Below are positions 9,435-16,530 of a stretch of 35,768 nucleotides of DNA, piece after piece. The notes below the pieces were generated by a model that did no database searches, was not told the DNA's origin, and saw only the letters and a list, made by a program, of their open reading frames with translations. Positions within the stretch are counted from its first letter, which is position 1. Each line of letters starts with the position of its first letter. A program made the translations under genes and the position numbers. Source of the DNA: an uncultured Collinsella sp. (GTDB taxonomy: Bacteria > Actinomycetota > Coriobacteriia > Coriobacteriales > Coriobacteriaceae); assembly GCA_900758885.1 (NCBI GenBank), contig CAAETD010000147.1, positions 1 through 35,768 on the forward strand. The letters run 5' to 3'.

Positions 9435-9457
9435 TCGTTTAAGAACGTCCCCAATGA
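9435..9457 (+). repeat. TTTAAG...GTCCCCAATGA repeat, copy 2
   Basis: The unit begins immediately after the stop codon of the permease remnant (TCGTTTAAGAACGTCCCCAA plus TGA). The copy at 17939 likewise begins one base after a stop codon, in inverted orientation. Confidence 0.7.
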
Positions 9458-9470
9458 CTAGGTGCCGTAC

Positions 9471-9501
9471 TTGACTTTACCTCTGCTTTAACTGGTACCA
9501 T
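9471..9501 (+). promoter_or_regulatory. Candidate promoter of the DUF362 gene
   Basis: TTGACT at 9471-9476 resembles a -35 box. TACCAT at 9496-9501 preceded by TGG resembles an extended -10 box. The spacer is 19 bases, longer than ideal. The downstream gene has AGGGGAT before its ATG. Confidence 0.4.
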
Positions 9502-9544
9502 CCTCTTATGTCTGTAACGCCATATAGACCGAGGGGATAGATCT

Positions 9545-10750
9545 ATGACCGCAACTGCACCCGCAGCACCCGCTAAGGTGTACTTCACCAACCTGCGCAC
9601 GCATGCTCGCGAGAGCCAGCTCGACAAGCTCAAGCGCCTCATCCGTCGCGCCGGTATTGAGCAGATCGACTTTGAGAACAAGTTCGTCGCCATCAAGATT
9701 CACTTTGGCGAGTTGGGCAACCTGAGCTTTTTGCGCCCCAACTACGCCCGCGCCGTCGCGGATGTCGTGAAGGAGCTGGGCGGCAAGCCCTTCCTCACCG
9801 ACTGCAACACGCTCTATGTGGGTAGCCGCAAAAACGCGCTCGAGCACATCGACACCGCCTACCAGAACGGCTTTACCCCGTATGCCACGGGCTGCCAGAT
9901 CATCATCGCCGACGGCCTCAAGGGTACCGACGAGGCGCTCGTCCCGGTCGAGGGCGGCGAGTACGTGCACGAGGCCAAGATCGGTCAGGCGCTCATGGAT
10001 GCCGATATCGTGATCAGCCTCACCCACTTTAAGGGCCATGAGCAGGCCGGTTTTGGCGGCGCCATGAAGAACCTGGGCATGGGAGGCGGCAGCCGTGCCG
10101 GCAAGATGGAGCAGCATGCCGCCGGCAAGCCGAACGTCGCGACCGAGCACTGCATTGGCTGCCGTGCCTGCGAAAAGATCTGCGCGCACAACGCTATCTC
10201 GTTCGACGATACCCGCGAGCGCGAGCTTGCCAACGGTAACACCCGCACGGTTCACGTCGCCGCTATCGACCACGATCGCTGCGTGGGCTGCGGCCGCTGC
10301 ATTGCGGCATGCAACCAGGACTGCATCAAGCCCGGCTATGACGCCGCGGCCGATGTGCTCAACTGCAAGATCGCCGAGTACACGAAGGCTGTCGTCGACG
10401 GCCGCCCGAGCTTCCATATCTCGCTTGCTATGGATATCAGCCCCAACTGCGATTGCCATCCCGAAAACGATACGCCTATCGTCAACGACATCGGCATGTT
10501 CGCGAGCTTCGACCCGGTCGCCATCGATCAGGCCTGCGCCGACGCCGTCATGGCGTCCGAGCCGCTGCCCAACACCGAGCTCACCGATAGCGCGGCCAAG
10601 ATGGAGCACAACCACGAGCATCTGGAGGGCGAGCAGGCGCACGACCCCTTCTGCATCACGCATCCCGATACCGACTGGCGCGCGTGCATCGCGCATGCCG
10701 AGAAGATCGGCCTGGGCACGAGCGAGTACGAGCTCATCGAGGTCAAGTAG
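9545..10750 (+). CDS. DUF362 protein with two [4Fe-4S] ferredoxin motifs
   Basis: Cytoplasmic iron-sulfur protein of 401 residues. The N-terminal part (about 10-200) and the C-terminal part (about 275-395) together make the DUF362 fold. Inserted between them is a bacterial ferredoxin module with two complete CxxCxxCxxxC motifs: C203/C206/C209/C213 and C246/C249/C252/C256. No signal peptide or Tat motif is present. The module implies electron transfer, but the partner and substrate of DUF362 proteins of this type are not established. The gene stands alone: repeats separate it from the ABC permease and a terminator follows it. Confidence 0.93.
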   Translation: MTATAPAAPAKVYFTNLRTHARESQLDKLKRLIRRAGIEQIDFENKFVAIKIHFGELGNLSFLRPNYARAVADVVKELGGKPFLTDCNTLYVGSRKNALEHIDTAYQNGFTPYATGCQIIIADGLKGTDEALVPVEGGEYVHEAKIGQALMDADIVISLTHFKGHEQAGFGGAMKNLGMGGGSRAGKMEQHAAGKPNVATEHCIGCRACEKICAHNAISFDDTRERELANGNTRTVHVAAIDHDRCVGCGRCIAACNQDCIKPGYDAAADVLNCKIAEYTKAVVDGRPSFHISLAMDISPNCDCHPENDTPIVNDIGMFASFDPVAIDQACADAVMASEPLPNTELTDSAAKMEHNHEHLEGEQAHDPFCITHPDTDWRACIAHAEKIGLGTSEYELIEVK

Positions 10751-10800
10751 CACCTGTCTATTGGACATATCAAGCGCTTTTGTGGCGCAACGTTAGCAAA

Positions 10801-10836
10801 AGCCGCCCGTGAGCACAGTGTCCACGGGCGGCTTTT
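10801..10836 (+). terminator. Rho-independent terminator of the DUF362 gene
   Basis: AGCCGCCCGTG (10801-10811) pairs perfectly with CACGGGCGGCT (10823-10833), followed by a short T-run whose bases are also the first bases of the long palindrome at 10833. Confidence 0.85.
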
Positions 10837-10964
10837 CGGAAGTATGCGGCAAATTTCGAGATCGCCGAGCACACGACGTTTTTTGGCAACAAAACCCCTG
10901 ATAAATTGTTGGTAAAACTGCGGTCTGGTCGGCAGTTCCAGATTTTGCCGCATACTTCCGAAAA
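10833..10964. repeat. Long palindromic element 3 (21-bp perfect arms)
   Basis: Positions 10833-10853 are the exact reverse complement of 10944-10964; the inside (90 nt) pairs only imperfectly. The size and architecture resemble the elements at 2-163 and 255-408, but the arms differ and only short words such as CGTTTTTTGGCA recur. It lies between the tail ends of two convergent genes. Confidence 0.8.
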
Positions 10965-11001
10965 TAGGGGGCCAGATAAAGCCCCAGACGTTGCTTTTTA
11001 C

Positions 11002-11967
11002 CTAAAAATACTCGTCGAGGAAGTTGTCGACTGTGTTCCAGTAGAGCTCGGGGTCAACTTGCGCACTCTTGGCGTGGGTGGCGCCATGGATGGTGAGCTT
11101 TTGCTTGACCTTGCTGGCGCACGCGTCGTAGTTTTGGTCGAGCATACTGTACGGCACAAAGGTGTCCTGGTCGCCGTGGATAAACAGCATGGGAACCGTC
11201 GCGTGTTTGAGTTGCTCCACACTGCTCGCCTTATGAAAGTCGTAGCCTGCGCGCACGTTGCACACCAAGTTTGCTACATCGAGCAAGGGAAAGCTGGGCA
11301 GGCCGAACACGTCCTTGAGCTGCAGAGAAAACTCGTCCCAAACACTCGTATAGCCGCAGTCCTCGATAATGCATTTCACGTTTGCGGGCAGAGATTCCCC
11401 CGCGACGTTCATGGCGGTTGCCGCGCCCATCGACTCGCCAAAGACCAGGATGCGCGCCTCGGGGTCAGCCTGAACGATTTGATTGATCCATGCGACGATG
11501 TCGAGGCGCTCGGGCCAGCCCATGCCGATATAGTCGCCGCCGGAGCGCTCGTGGGCACGGGCGGCGGGTGCGAGTACGTTCATGCCGCGGTCATGGAATC
11601 GTTTGGCGTATCGGGCCATACCGATGGGCTCGTTGGTATATCCATGCAGGCAGACGGCGTAGTCGTGCGTGCTCTCCGACGCAGCAAAATACCAAGCGGC
11701 AAGCTCGGTTCCGTCATCTGCGGTGAGGCTGCTGCTCTCGCGATTCTCTTTAAACCATGCCCGCGCCTCGGTGTCCTCGGCATCCGGCTGCTCACCTTCT
11801 TTGTCGTTCTTGCTATCCTGCATCATCTTCATGGTGTACGGCGCTTGGGGGTTCAGGGCAAAGTCAAACAAAAAGTTGCCGGCAAATCCGAGCAACGTGA
11901 CAACGAGCGCCAACGCAACGACGCCGGCTATCTTGAGCTTTCGATGGGAACGTGCATTTTGAGACAT
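11002..11967 (-). CDS. Membrane-anchored alpha/beta hydrolase
   Basis: Serine hydrolase of 321 residues. Residues about 11-35 form an uncleaved membrane anchor or signal anchor, so the catalytic domain is probably outside the membrane. The fold carries an oxyanion region HGYTNEP (108-114), nucleophile S179 in GESMG, acid D268 in HGDQDTFVP and H298 in HGATHAKS, a complete triad. The closest general type is the BAAT/dienelactone-hydrolase-like YqkD/Bem46 group. The substrate is unknown; an ester or peptide is possible. It is transcribed convergently with the DUF362 gene and divergently from the hemolysin III gene. Between the divergent starts lies a short AT-rich region with small inverted repeats such as AATGC/GCATT. 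Confidence 0.9.
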   Translation of the reverse strand: MSQNARSHRKLKIAGVVALALVVTLLGFAGNFLFDFALNPQAPYTMKMMQDSKNDKEGEQPDAEDTEARAWFKENRESSSLTADDGTELAAWYFAASESTHDYAVCLHGYTNEPIGMARYAKRFHDRGMNVLAPAARAHERSGGDYIGMGWPERLDIVAWINQIVQADPEARILVFGESMGAATAMNVAGESLPANVKCIIEDCGYTSVWDEFSLQLKDVFGLPSFPLLDVANLVCNVRAGYDFHKASSVEQLKHATVPMLFIHGDQDTFVPYSMLDQNYDACASKVKQKLTIHGATHAKSAQVDPELYWNTVDNFLDEYF

Positions 11968-12109
11968 AAGAAGCTTTCCTATAAGATGTTAATACATCAA
12001 CATTTAATGCAAGCGCATTATGGACGTTCGCCGTTGATGCGTCAACAGGCAAAGAATGGGTAAACAAAGGGTCACGTAAGGTGCAAATTTCGCACGCACC
12101 CAGACGCTT

Positions 12110-12118
12110 TGATATAGT
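12110..12118 (+). promoter_or_regulatory. Extended -10 promoter of the hemolysin III gene
   Basis: TGATATAGT gives a TGn extension plus the TATAGT hexamer. It lies 36 bases before the chosen ATG. The -35 region is weak, as is usual for extended -10 promoters. Confidence 0.55.
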
Positions 12119-12153
12119 GTTGAGAACTCTTTACGTTGGAGGATGTAACCGGC

Positions 12154-12837
12154 ATGTCCGATTCGAGCGACAGTTCTAAGCCGCGACCCAAGACCGCGGC
12201 CGTTCCACACTACACGGTGGGCGAGGAGATCATGAACTCCGTCACCCATGGTGTCGGCTGCCTGCTGGGTATCGCGGGCCTGGTACTCCTGATCGTATTC
12301 GCTGCCCTGCGCGGCGGAGGCCCAGCCCACATGGCCGCGGCAATTGTCTATGGCGTCAGCATTATTCTCGAATATCTGGCCTCCACGCTCTACCACGCGA
12401 TTCAGCCCGCTCGCGCCAAGCGCGTGTTTCGCATCATCGATCACAGCTGCATCTACCTGCTCATAGCCGGCAGCTATACGCCGTTTTGCCTCATCACGCT
12501 TGCAAATGACGGCGGCGCCGTGCTGTTCTTTGCCGTATGGGCCATCGCCATTATCGGCATCGCCCTCGAGTGCTTTATGCGCGAGCGTCAGCCGCACTGG
12601 GTAAGCGGCTTGGTCTACCTGCTGATGGGCTGGCTTGTCGTCTTTAAACTGCCCGAGCTCGTGTCGCTGCTCAACCCCGTGGCACTTGCCCTGCTCGCCG
12701 TCGGCGGCGTGTGCTATACCGTGGGCGTGCCGTTCTATATCGCCAAAAACGTGCGCTATCTGCACAGTGTTTTCCACTTGTGGGTGCTCGCCGGCAGCAT
12801 CTTCCAGTTCATGGCGGTGATCCTCTTCGTAATCTAG
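12154..12837 (+). CDS. Hemolysin III / PAQR family membrane protein
   Basis: Seven-helix membrane protein of about 227 residues from the YqfA/TrhA (hemolysin III) branch of the PAQR family. Family hallmarks are the early HGVGCLLG segment, the SxxLYHAIQP block, IDHSCIYLLIAGSYTPF and the C-terminal SVFHLWVLAGS segment. These carry the Ser, Asp and His residues that bind metal in PAQR proteins. The role in bacteria is linked to membrane lipid homeostasis; haemolysis is not implied. The ATG at 12154 follows GGAGG with 11 bases of spacing. An in-frame TTG at 12136 has no ribosome binding site. Confidence 0.9.
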   Translation: MSDSSDSSKPRPKTAAVPHYTVGEEIMNSVTHGVGCLLGIAGLVLLIVFAALRGGGPAHMAAAIVYGVSIILEYLASTLYHAIQPARAKRVFRIIDHSCIYLLIAGSYTPFCLITLANDGGAVLFFAVWAIAIIGIALECFMRERQPHWVSGLVYLLMGWLVVFKLPELVSLLNPVALALLAVGGVCYTVGVPFYIAKNVRYLHSVFHLWVLAGSIFQFMAVILFVI

Positions 12838-12945
12838 CGACCGCGCCCGCGTCCTCGTCCTCGTTTGGGCGCCGGCGCAATTGCCGTATCCGCCACCAAC
12901 GTTTTACCCTAACGTCCCGAATCTTGGAGGTTCGAGAAACTCCCG

Positions 12946-14319
12946 ATGGACATAACCATCTCCCTTATTACCACGCTCGTCCTGACGCTTATCAACGGCT
13001 ACTTCTCCATGTCCGAGATGGCTCTCACCACGGCTAAGCGCGCCGTGTTGGAGCACGATGCCGAGGAGGGCGATAAGCGCGCCGAGCGCGCCGTCCAGCT
13101 CGCCGCCGACTCCGACCAGCTGTTGGCCACCATCCAGGTCGCCATCACGCTCGTGGGCTTCGCCTCGTCCGCTGTCGCCTCGACGAGCCTGTCCGACCCG
13201 CTTGCCACATGGCTCATGAGCTTTGGCATCGCGCCGCTTTCCGCCATCGCGCGCGGCCTGGCGCCGGTCATCATCACCGTCGCCGTCGCCTTTGTGTCCA
13301 TCGTGATCGGCGAGCTCGTGCCCAAACGCATCGGCCTCGCTAACGCCGAGGGCGTATCCAAGCAGGTCGTGGGACCGCTCTCCGTGTTCCAAAAGATCGC
13401 CCGCCCGCTCGTGTGGCTGACCGGTGCCTGCTCCGACGGCCTGGCCCGCATCCTGCGCATCAAGAGCGCCGATGACCGCCAGAACGTCTCGGAGGAAGAG
13501 ATCAAGTACATGGTCTCGGAGCAGGACGACCTGCTCGACGAGGAAAAGCGCATGATCCACGAGATCTTCGACCTGGGCGACACCGTTGCCCGCGAGGTCA
13601 TGGTGCCGCGCGTGGACACCACCATGTGCGAGGACGACGAGACGGTCGCCGACGTGCTGTCCACCATGCGCCAGACCGGCTTCAGCCGCATCCCCGTCTA
13701 TCACGAGGACCCCGACAACGTCGCGGGCATCGCGCACATCAAGGACCTGATCCAGCCCGCGCTCGACGGCAAGGGCGACCAGCCCATCGCCGACTATTTG
13801 CGCGACGCCGCCTTTGTGCCCGACACCAAGGACATCCTGCCGTTGCTGTCCGAGATGCAGACCTCGCACGACCAGATCGTGGTCGTCGTGGACGAGTACG
13901 GCGGCACGGCCGGCATCATCACCATCGAAGATATCGTCGAGGAGATCGTCGGCGAGATCGAGGACGAGTTCGACCCCGACAACAAGTACCTCACGCGCCT
14001 TTCGCGCCGCGAGTGGCTCGTCGATGGGCGTTTTTCGTGCGATGACGCGATTGAGCTTGGTTGGCCACTCGAGGAAAGCGATGATTATGAGACCATCGCC
14101 GGCTGGATTTTAGAACTTTGCGACTCGGTGCCCGACATCGGAGAGGTGTTTGAGGTCGCGGGGTACAAGTTCAAGGTACAGTCGATGCGTGGCCAGCGCA
14201 TCTCGCTCATTCGCGTGATCGCTCCGGCCGAAACCGATAAGAAGGATTCCGAGTCTTCGGTAGACGAGCCGACGACGTCGGGTGCGGGTTCCGCGAATCC
14301 GCACGACGGCGACGAGTAG
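12946..14319 (+). CDS. CNNM/CorC-type membrane protein with CBS pair (hemolysin C family)
   Basis: Protein of 457 residues in the DUF21-CBS-CorC_HlyC arrangement. A CNNM/DUF21 transmembrane domain spans about 1-185 (four hydrophobic segments, including ITISLITTLVLTLINGYFSM). Two CBS domains follow (about 205-335, with VMVPRVDTTMCEDDETV and DDQIVVVVDEYGG-like segments), then a CorC_HlyC domain (about 350-435). The C-terminal tail is acidic and Ser/Thr-rich. Family members are linked to magnesium or sodium-coupled divalent cation efflux and bind adenine nucleotides in the CBS pair. The magnesium module at 18312-21427 lies nearby but is not contiguous. Confidence 0.9.
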   Translation: MDITISLITTLVLTLINGYFSMSEMALTTAKRAVLEHDAEEGDKRAERAVQLAADSDQLLATIQVAITLVGFASSAVASTSLSDPLATWLMSFGIAPLSAIARGLAPVIITVAVAFVSIVIGELVPKRIGLANAEGVSKQVVGPLSVFQKIARPLVWLTGACSDGLARILRIKSADDRQNVSEEEIKYMVSEQDDLLDEEKRMIHEIFDLGDTVAREVMVPRVDTTMCEDDETVADVLSTMRQTGFSRIPVYHEDPDNVAGIAHIKDLIQPALDGKGDQPIADYLRDAAFVPDTKDILPLLSEMQTSHDQIVVVVDEYGGTAGIITIEDIVEEIVGEIEDEFDPDNKYLTRLSRREWLVDGRFSCDDAIELGWPLEESDDYETIAGWILELCDSVPDIGEVFEVAGYKFKVQSMRGQRISLIRVIAPAETDKKDSESSVDEPTTSGAGSANPHDGDE

Positions 14320-14343
14320 GACAAGGAAGAGTAGGGGAGAGTT

Positions 14344-15177
14344 ATGGCAGGCCTGTTCAACATCCTTAAGGTCACCGTCAGTGAGGACAAGATCTGCGCG
14401 CATGTGCTGGTGAACCCCGGCATGCCGCTCATGACCTCGGAGGATATCGAGGCCACGGCGCGCGTGTATTACCTGGTGCCGGCGATTGCCAAGCACCTGT
14501 GCCTGGGCGATTCCGGCCGCGAGTTCCAGGACTGCATGGGCCAGACCGAGCTCTGCCACCTGCTGGAGCACGTGACGGTTGAGCTCATGAACGAGACCGG
14601 TCTTGCCGGTAGCATCTCGTGCGGCCGCACGCGCGTAAGCGAGCACGACGAGCGCGTCTTTGAGGTTGAGCTTTCGTGCCCCGACGACGCGCTGGCCATT
14701 GGTGCGCTGTCTTCGGCCGCCTTTATGATGGACTGGGCGTACCTGCACGCCGACCAGCCTGCCCCCGACGTGGAAGGCACGGTCGCGGGCCTGCGCAACC
14801 TGGTGCTGGGCATGCGCGCCGAGGCCGAGGGCAAGGATCCTCACGAGGCCGTCGCCGCTGCGAACGGCGAAGATGTTGCCGAGGATGCGCCCGAGGGCGA
14901 CGCTCCTGCCGATGCCGACACCGAGCCCGTTGCCGAAGCACCTGCTGAGCCCGAGTCTGCGGAGCCCCAAGGCGTCCCGAGCTTTGACGACGAGCCGCAG
15001 ATGCCAATCGATACCGAGGGTGCGGTCGCCGAGAACCACGAGGCCCCCGCGGCCGTCTTTGGCGGTGCGGCAACGGCTCCGTCCGGTTCGGCGCACGAGG
15101 GCAACCTGCCGCTCGTCGATGGCGCCGGCGAGAATCCGGCCGCCACGGTCGCCATGCCGGCTATGCCGCAGGAGTAG
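14344..15177 (+). CDS. Protein resembling the cyanophycin synthetase N-domain, with HxxEH motif
   Basis: Not a well-known family. Residues about 1-158 form a compact domain with CHLLEHVTVELMNETG (71-86), which resembles the conserved HxxEHxxxEL block of the N-terminal domain of cyanophycin synthetases. H72, E75 and H76 make an inverted-zincin HxxEH pattern, with E80 as a possible further ligand. The ATP-grasp and Mur-ligase-like domains of cyanophycin synthetase are absent. The remaining 115 residues are a low-complexity tail rich in Ala, Glu, Asp and Pro, with no fold I recognise. There is no signal peptide. It starts 24 bases after the CBS protein stop behind GGGGAGAG, so the two are probably co-transcribed. 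A peptidase role is speculation. Confidence 0.6.
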   Translation: MAGLFNILKVTVSEDKICAHVLVNPGMPLMTSEDIEATARVYYLVPAIAKHLCLGDSGREFQDCMGQTELCHLLEHVTVELMNETGLAGSISCGRTRVSEHDERVFEVELSCPDDALAIGALSSAAFMMDWAYLHADQPAPDVEGTVAGLRNLVLGMRAEAEGKDPHEAVAAANGEDVAEDAPEGDAPADADTEPVAEAPAEPESAEPQGVPSFDDEPQMPIDTEGAVAENHEAPAAVFGGAATAPSGSAHEGNLPLVDGAGENPAATVAMPAMPQE

Positions 15178-15256
15178 GCTCACTCGCTTATCATCATCAT
15201 GTACCTGCGCTTTTACCGTACGCAGATGAGCGCGACGGCAAGTGTTGCGCTGCGGG

Positions 15257-15262
15257 TATAAT
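15257..15262 (+). promoter_or_regulatory. Perfect TATAAT -10 box before the YtxH gene
   Basis: TATAAT at 15257-15262, about 45 bases before the AGGAGAGG ribosome binding site and in a non-coding gap. The -35 region (around GACGGC) is poor. It probably starts the YtxH/PRC-barrel transcript. Confidence 0.55.
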
Positions 15263-15313
15263 GGACAGCATTCAAACGGTGGGCATCGAGGTGCCCGCAG
15301 GAGAGGAATGATC

Positions 15314-15703
15314 ATGGGAAAGACTTTCAGCTTTGTCTCCGGTGCGCTTTTTGGTGCTGCCGCCGGCGCTATCATCGGCGTTGCTCTGGCCCCGCGCTCG
15401 GGTGCCGAGACCCGCGCCATGGCCGCCGATATCGCCAACGACGCCTGGGACAACATGCGTGACACCTACGAGCACAGTGCCGAGGAGGCTCGTGCCGCGG
15501 TCAACGACTTTGGTCCGATGGTCGACGCCAAGACCGATGACCTGCGCGCCAAGGTCGACCTGGCCCGCGAGCGCATGGACCAGCTTCGCGAGCAGCTCAA
15601 CGACGCCATCTCGGGCGGCAACGTGACGCCCGCTGCCGACGTCGTGGTCGAGAACGTCACCGAGGCCGGTACCGAGGCCACGGAGCCCTCGACCGAGGCA
15701 TAA
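15314..15703 (+). CDS. YtxH domain-containing small protein
   Basis: Protein of 129 residues. An N-terminal glycine-rich hydrophobic segment (about 5-30, SGALFGAAAGAIIGVALAPRSG) is the YtxH hallmark and anchors the protein in the membrane. A long charged helix (about 35-110) rich in Ala, Glu, Asp and Arg may form a coiled coil, and the tail is acidic. YtxH proteins are general-stress-associated and of unknown biochemical role. The ATG at 15314 lies seven bases after GAGAGG; the ATG at 15308 is too close to that site. Its TAA overlaps the next ATG by one base (TAATG), so translation is coupled to the PRC-barrel gene. Confidence 0.85.
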   Translation: MGKTFSFVSGALFGAAAGAIIGVALAPRSGAETRAMAADIANDAWDNMRDTYEHSAEEARAAVNDFGPMVDAKTDDLRAKVDLARERMDQLREQLNDAISGGNVTPAADVVVENVTEAGTEATEPSTEA

Positions 15704-16458
15704 TGCGCGCAGGAGATTTTGTCGGCGTCAAGGTTTATCGTAAGCCTGCCGAAGACAAGCGCACCAAAAAGGACGGCACGCCGCGCAGCCCTAAAAAGCT
15801 CGGCAAGATTCACTTTCCCGTCTTTACCCCGGGCGGCACGCGCGTGGTGGGCTTTATGGTCCGCCAGTCCGATATCGCGGGTATGATCGAGCGCCCCGAC
15901 CGATTTGTGGCGCTCGATGCCATCGGCGTCTATGAGGGTGCTGTCGCGGTCGACGACGTCAGGGGCACCTACGATGCCGCCGCGGCCAAGCGCCTCGATA
16001 TCAACCTGGACGATTGCATCATCTGGGTTGGCATGGACGTGCGCACGGAATCGGGCGATGTCGTGGGCTACTGCTCGGACGTTGAGTTCAAACCGCGCTC
16101 GGGCATTGTGCAGACGTTCTATGTGACCGCCAGCGCCGCATCGAGCATGTTGGTGGGCGACACGCAGGTGCCGCCGACGATGCTGCGCGGCTACGAGAAC
16201 GGCGCGATGATTGTCTCGGACGAGGTCAAGGCGCTCGGGTATTCGGGCGGCGCGGCCGCCAAGGCTGCCGAGGCCAGTGTCGTGGTGGGCGATAAGGTCA
16301 AGAAGGGCGCCAAGGTGCTCGATGACAAGGGATCGGTCGCCGTGGACAAGGGCAGCCGCGCACTGGGCAAGCAGCTCGGCAAGACGCGCGGTATGTTCAA
16401 GGCCTTTAAGGACGAATATCAAAAGGCGAGCGGGGGCTCGTCAAAAGCTAGCAAATAG
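15703..16458 (+). CDS. PRC-barrel domain-containing protein
   Basis: Cytoplasmic protein of 251 residues. Two PRC-barrel-like halves can be seen: about 1-75 (with KLGKIHFPVFTPGGTRVVGF) and about 100-170 (with DVVGYCSDVEF and an aromatic strand FYVTASAA). The C-terminal 75 residues are a basic, Lys-rich helical tail. PRC barrels act as small protein- or RNA-binding modules. Translational coupling to YtxH suggests a shared membrane-associated function, not further defined. A terminator-like hairpin follows at 16480. Confidence 0.8.
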   Translation: MRAGDFVGVKVYRKPAEDKRTKKDGTPRSPKKLGKIHFPVFTPGGTRVVGFMVRQSDIAGMIERPDRFVALDAIGVYEGAVAVDDVRGTYDAAAAKRLDINLDDCIIWVGMDVRTESGDVVGYCSDVEFKPRSGIVQTFYVTASAASSMLVGDTQVPPTMLRGYENGAMIVSDEVKALGYSGGAAAKAAEASVVVGDKVKKGAKVLDDKGSVAVDKGSRALGKQLGKTRGMFKAFKDEYQKASGGSSKASK

Positions 16459-16479
16459 CGACGTACCAAATGATGGGAG

Positions 16480-16517
16480 GCGAGCCGGAGACATGTTGCT
16501 CCGGCTCGCTGTGTTTA
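16480..16517 (+). terminator. Hairpin terminator after the PRC-barrel gene
   Basis: GCGAGCCGGAG (16480-16490) pairs perfectly with CTCCGGCTCGC (16499-16509), followed by TGTGTTTA. The T-run is interrupted, so termination may be partial. The next gene begins 21 bases after the stem. Confidence 0.65.
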
Positions 16518-16530
16518 TGGGGGAGGGCAC

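Noticed and set aside
9255..9457. CRISPR array suggested by repeated GTCCCC units
   Set aside because: The units are not evenly spaced, vary in sequence and flank a coding remnant; there are no spacers and no cas genes.
10906..12063. A 385-codon plus-strand open frame over the alpha/beta hydrolase
   Set aside because: The minus-strand hydrolase has a complete catalytic triad and normal length. The opposite frame has no family features and begins inside palindromic element 3.
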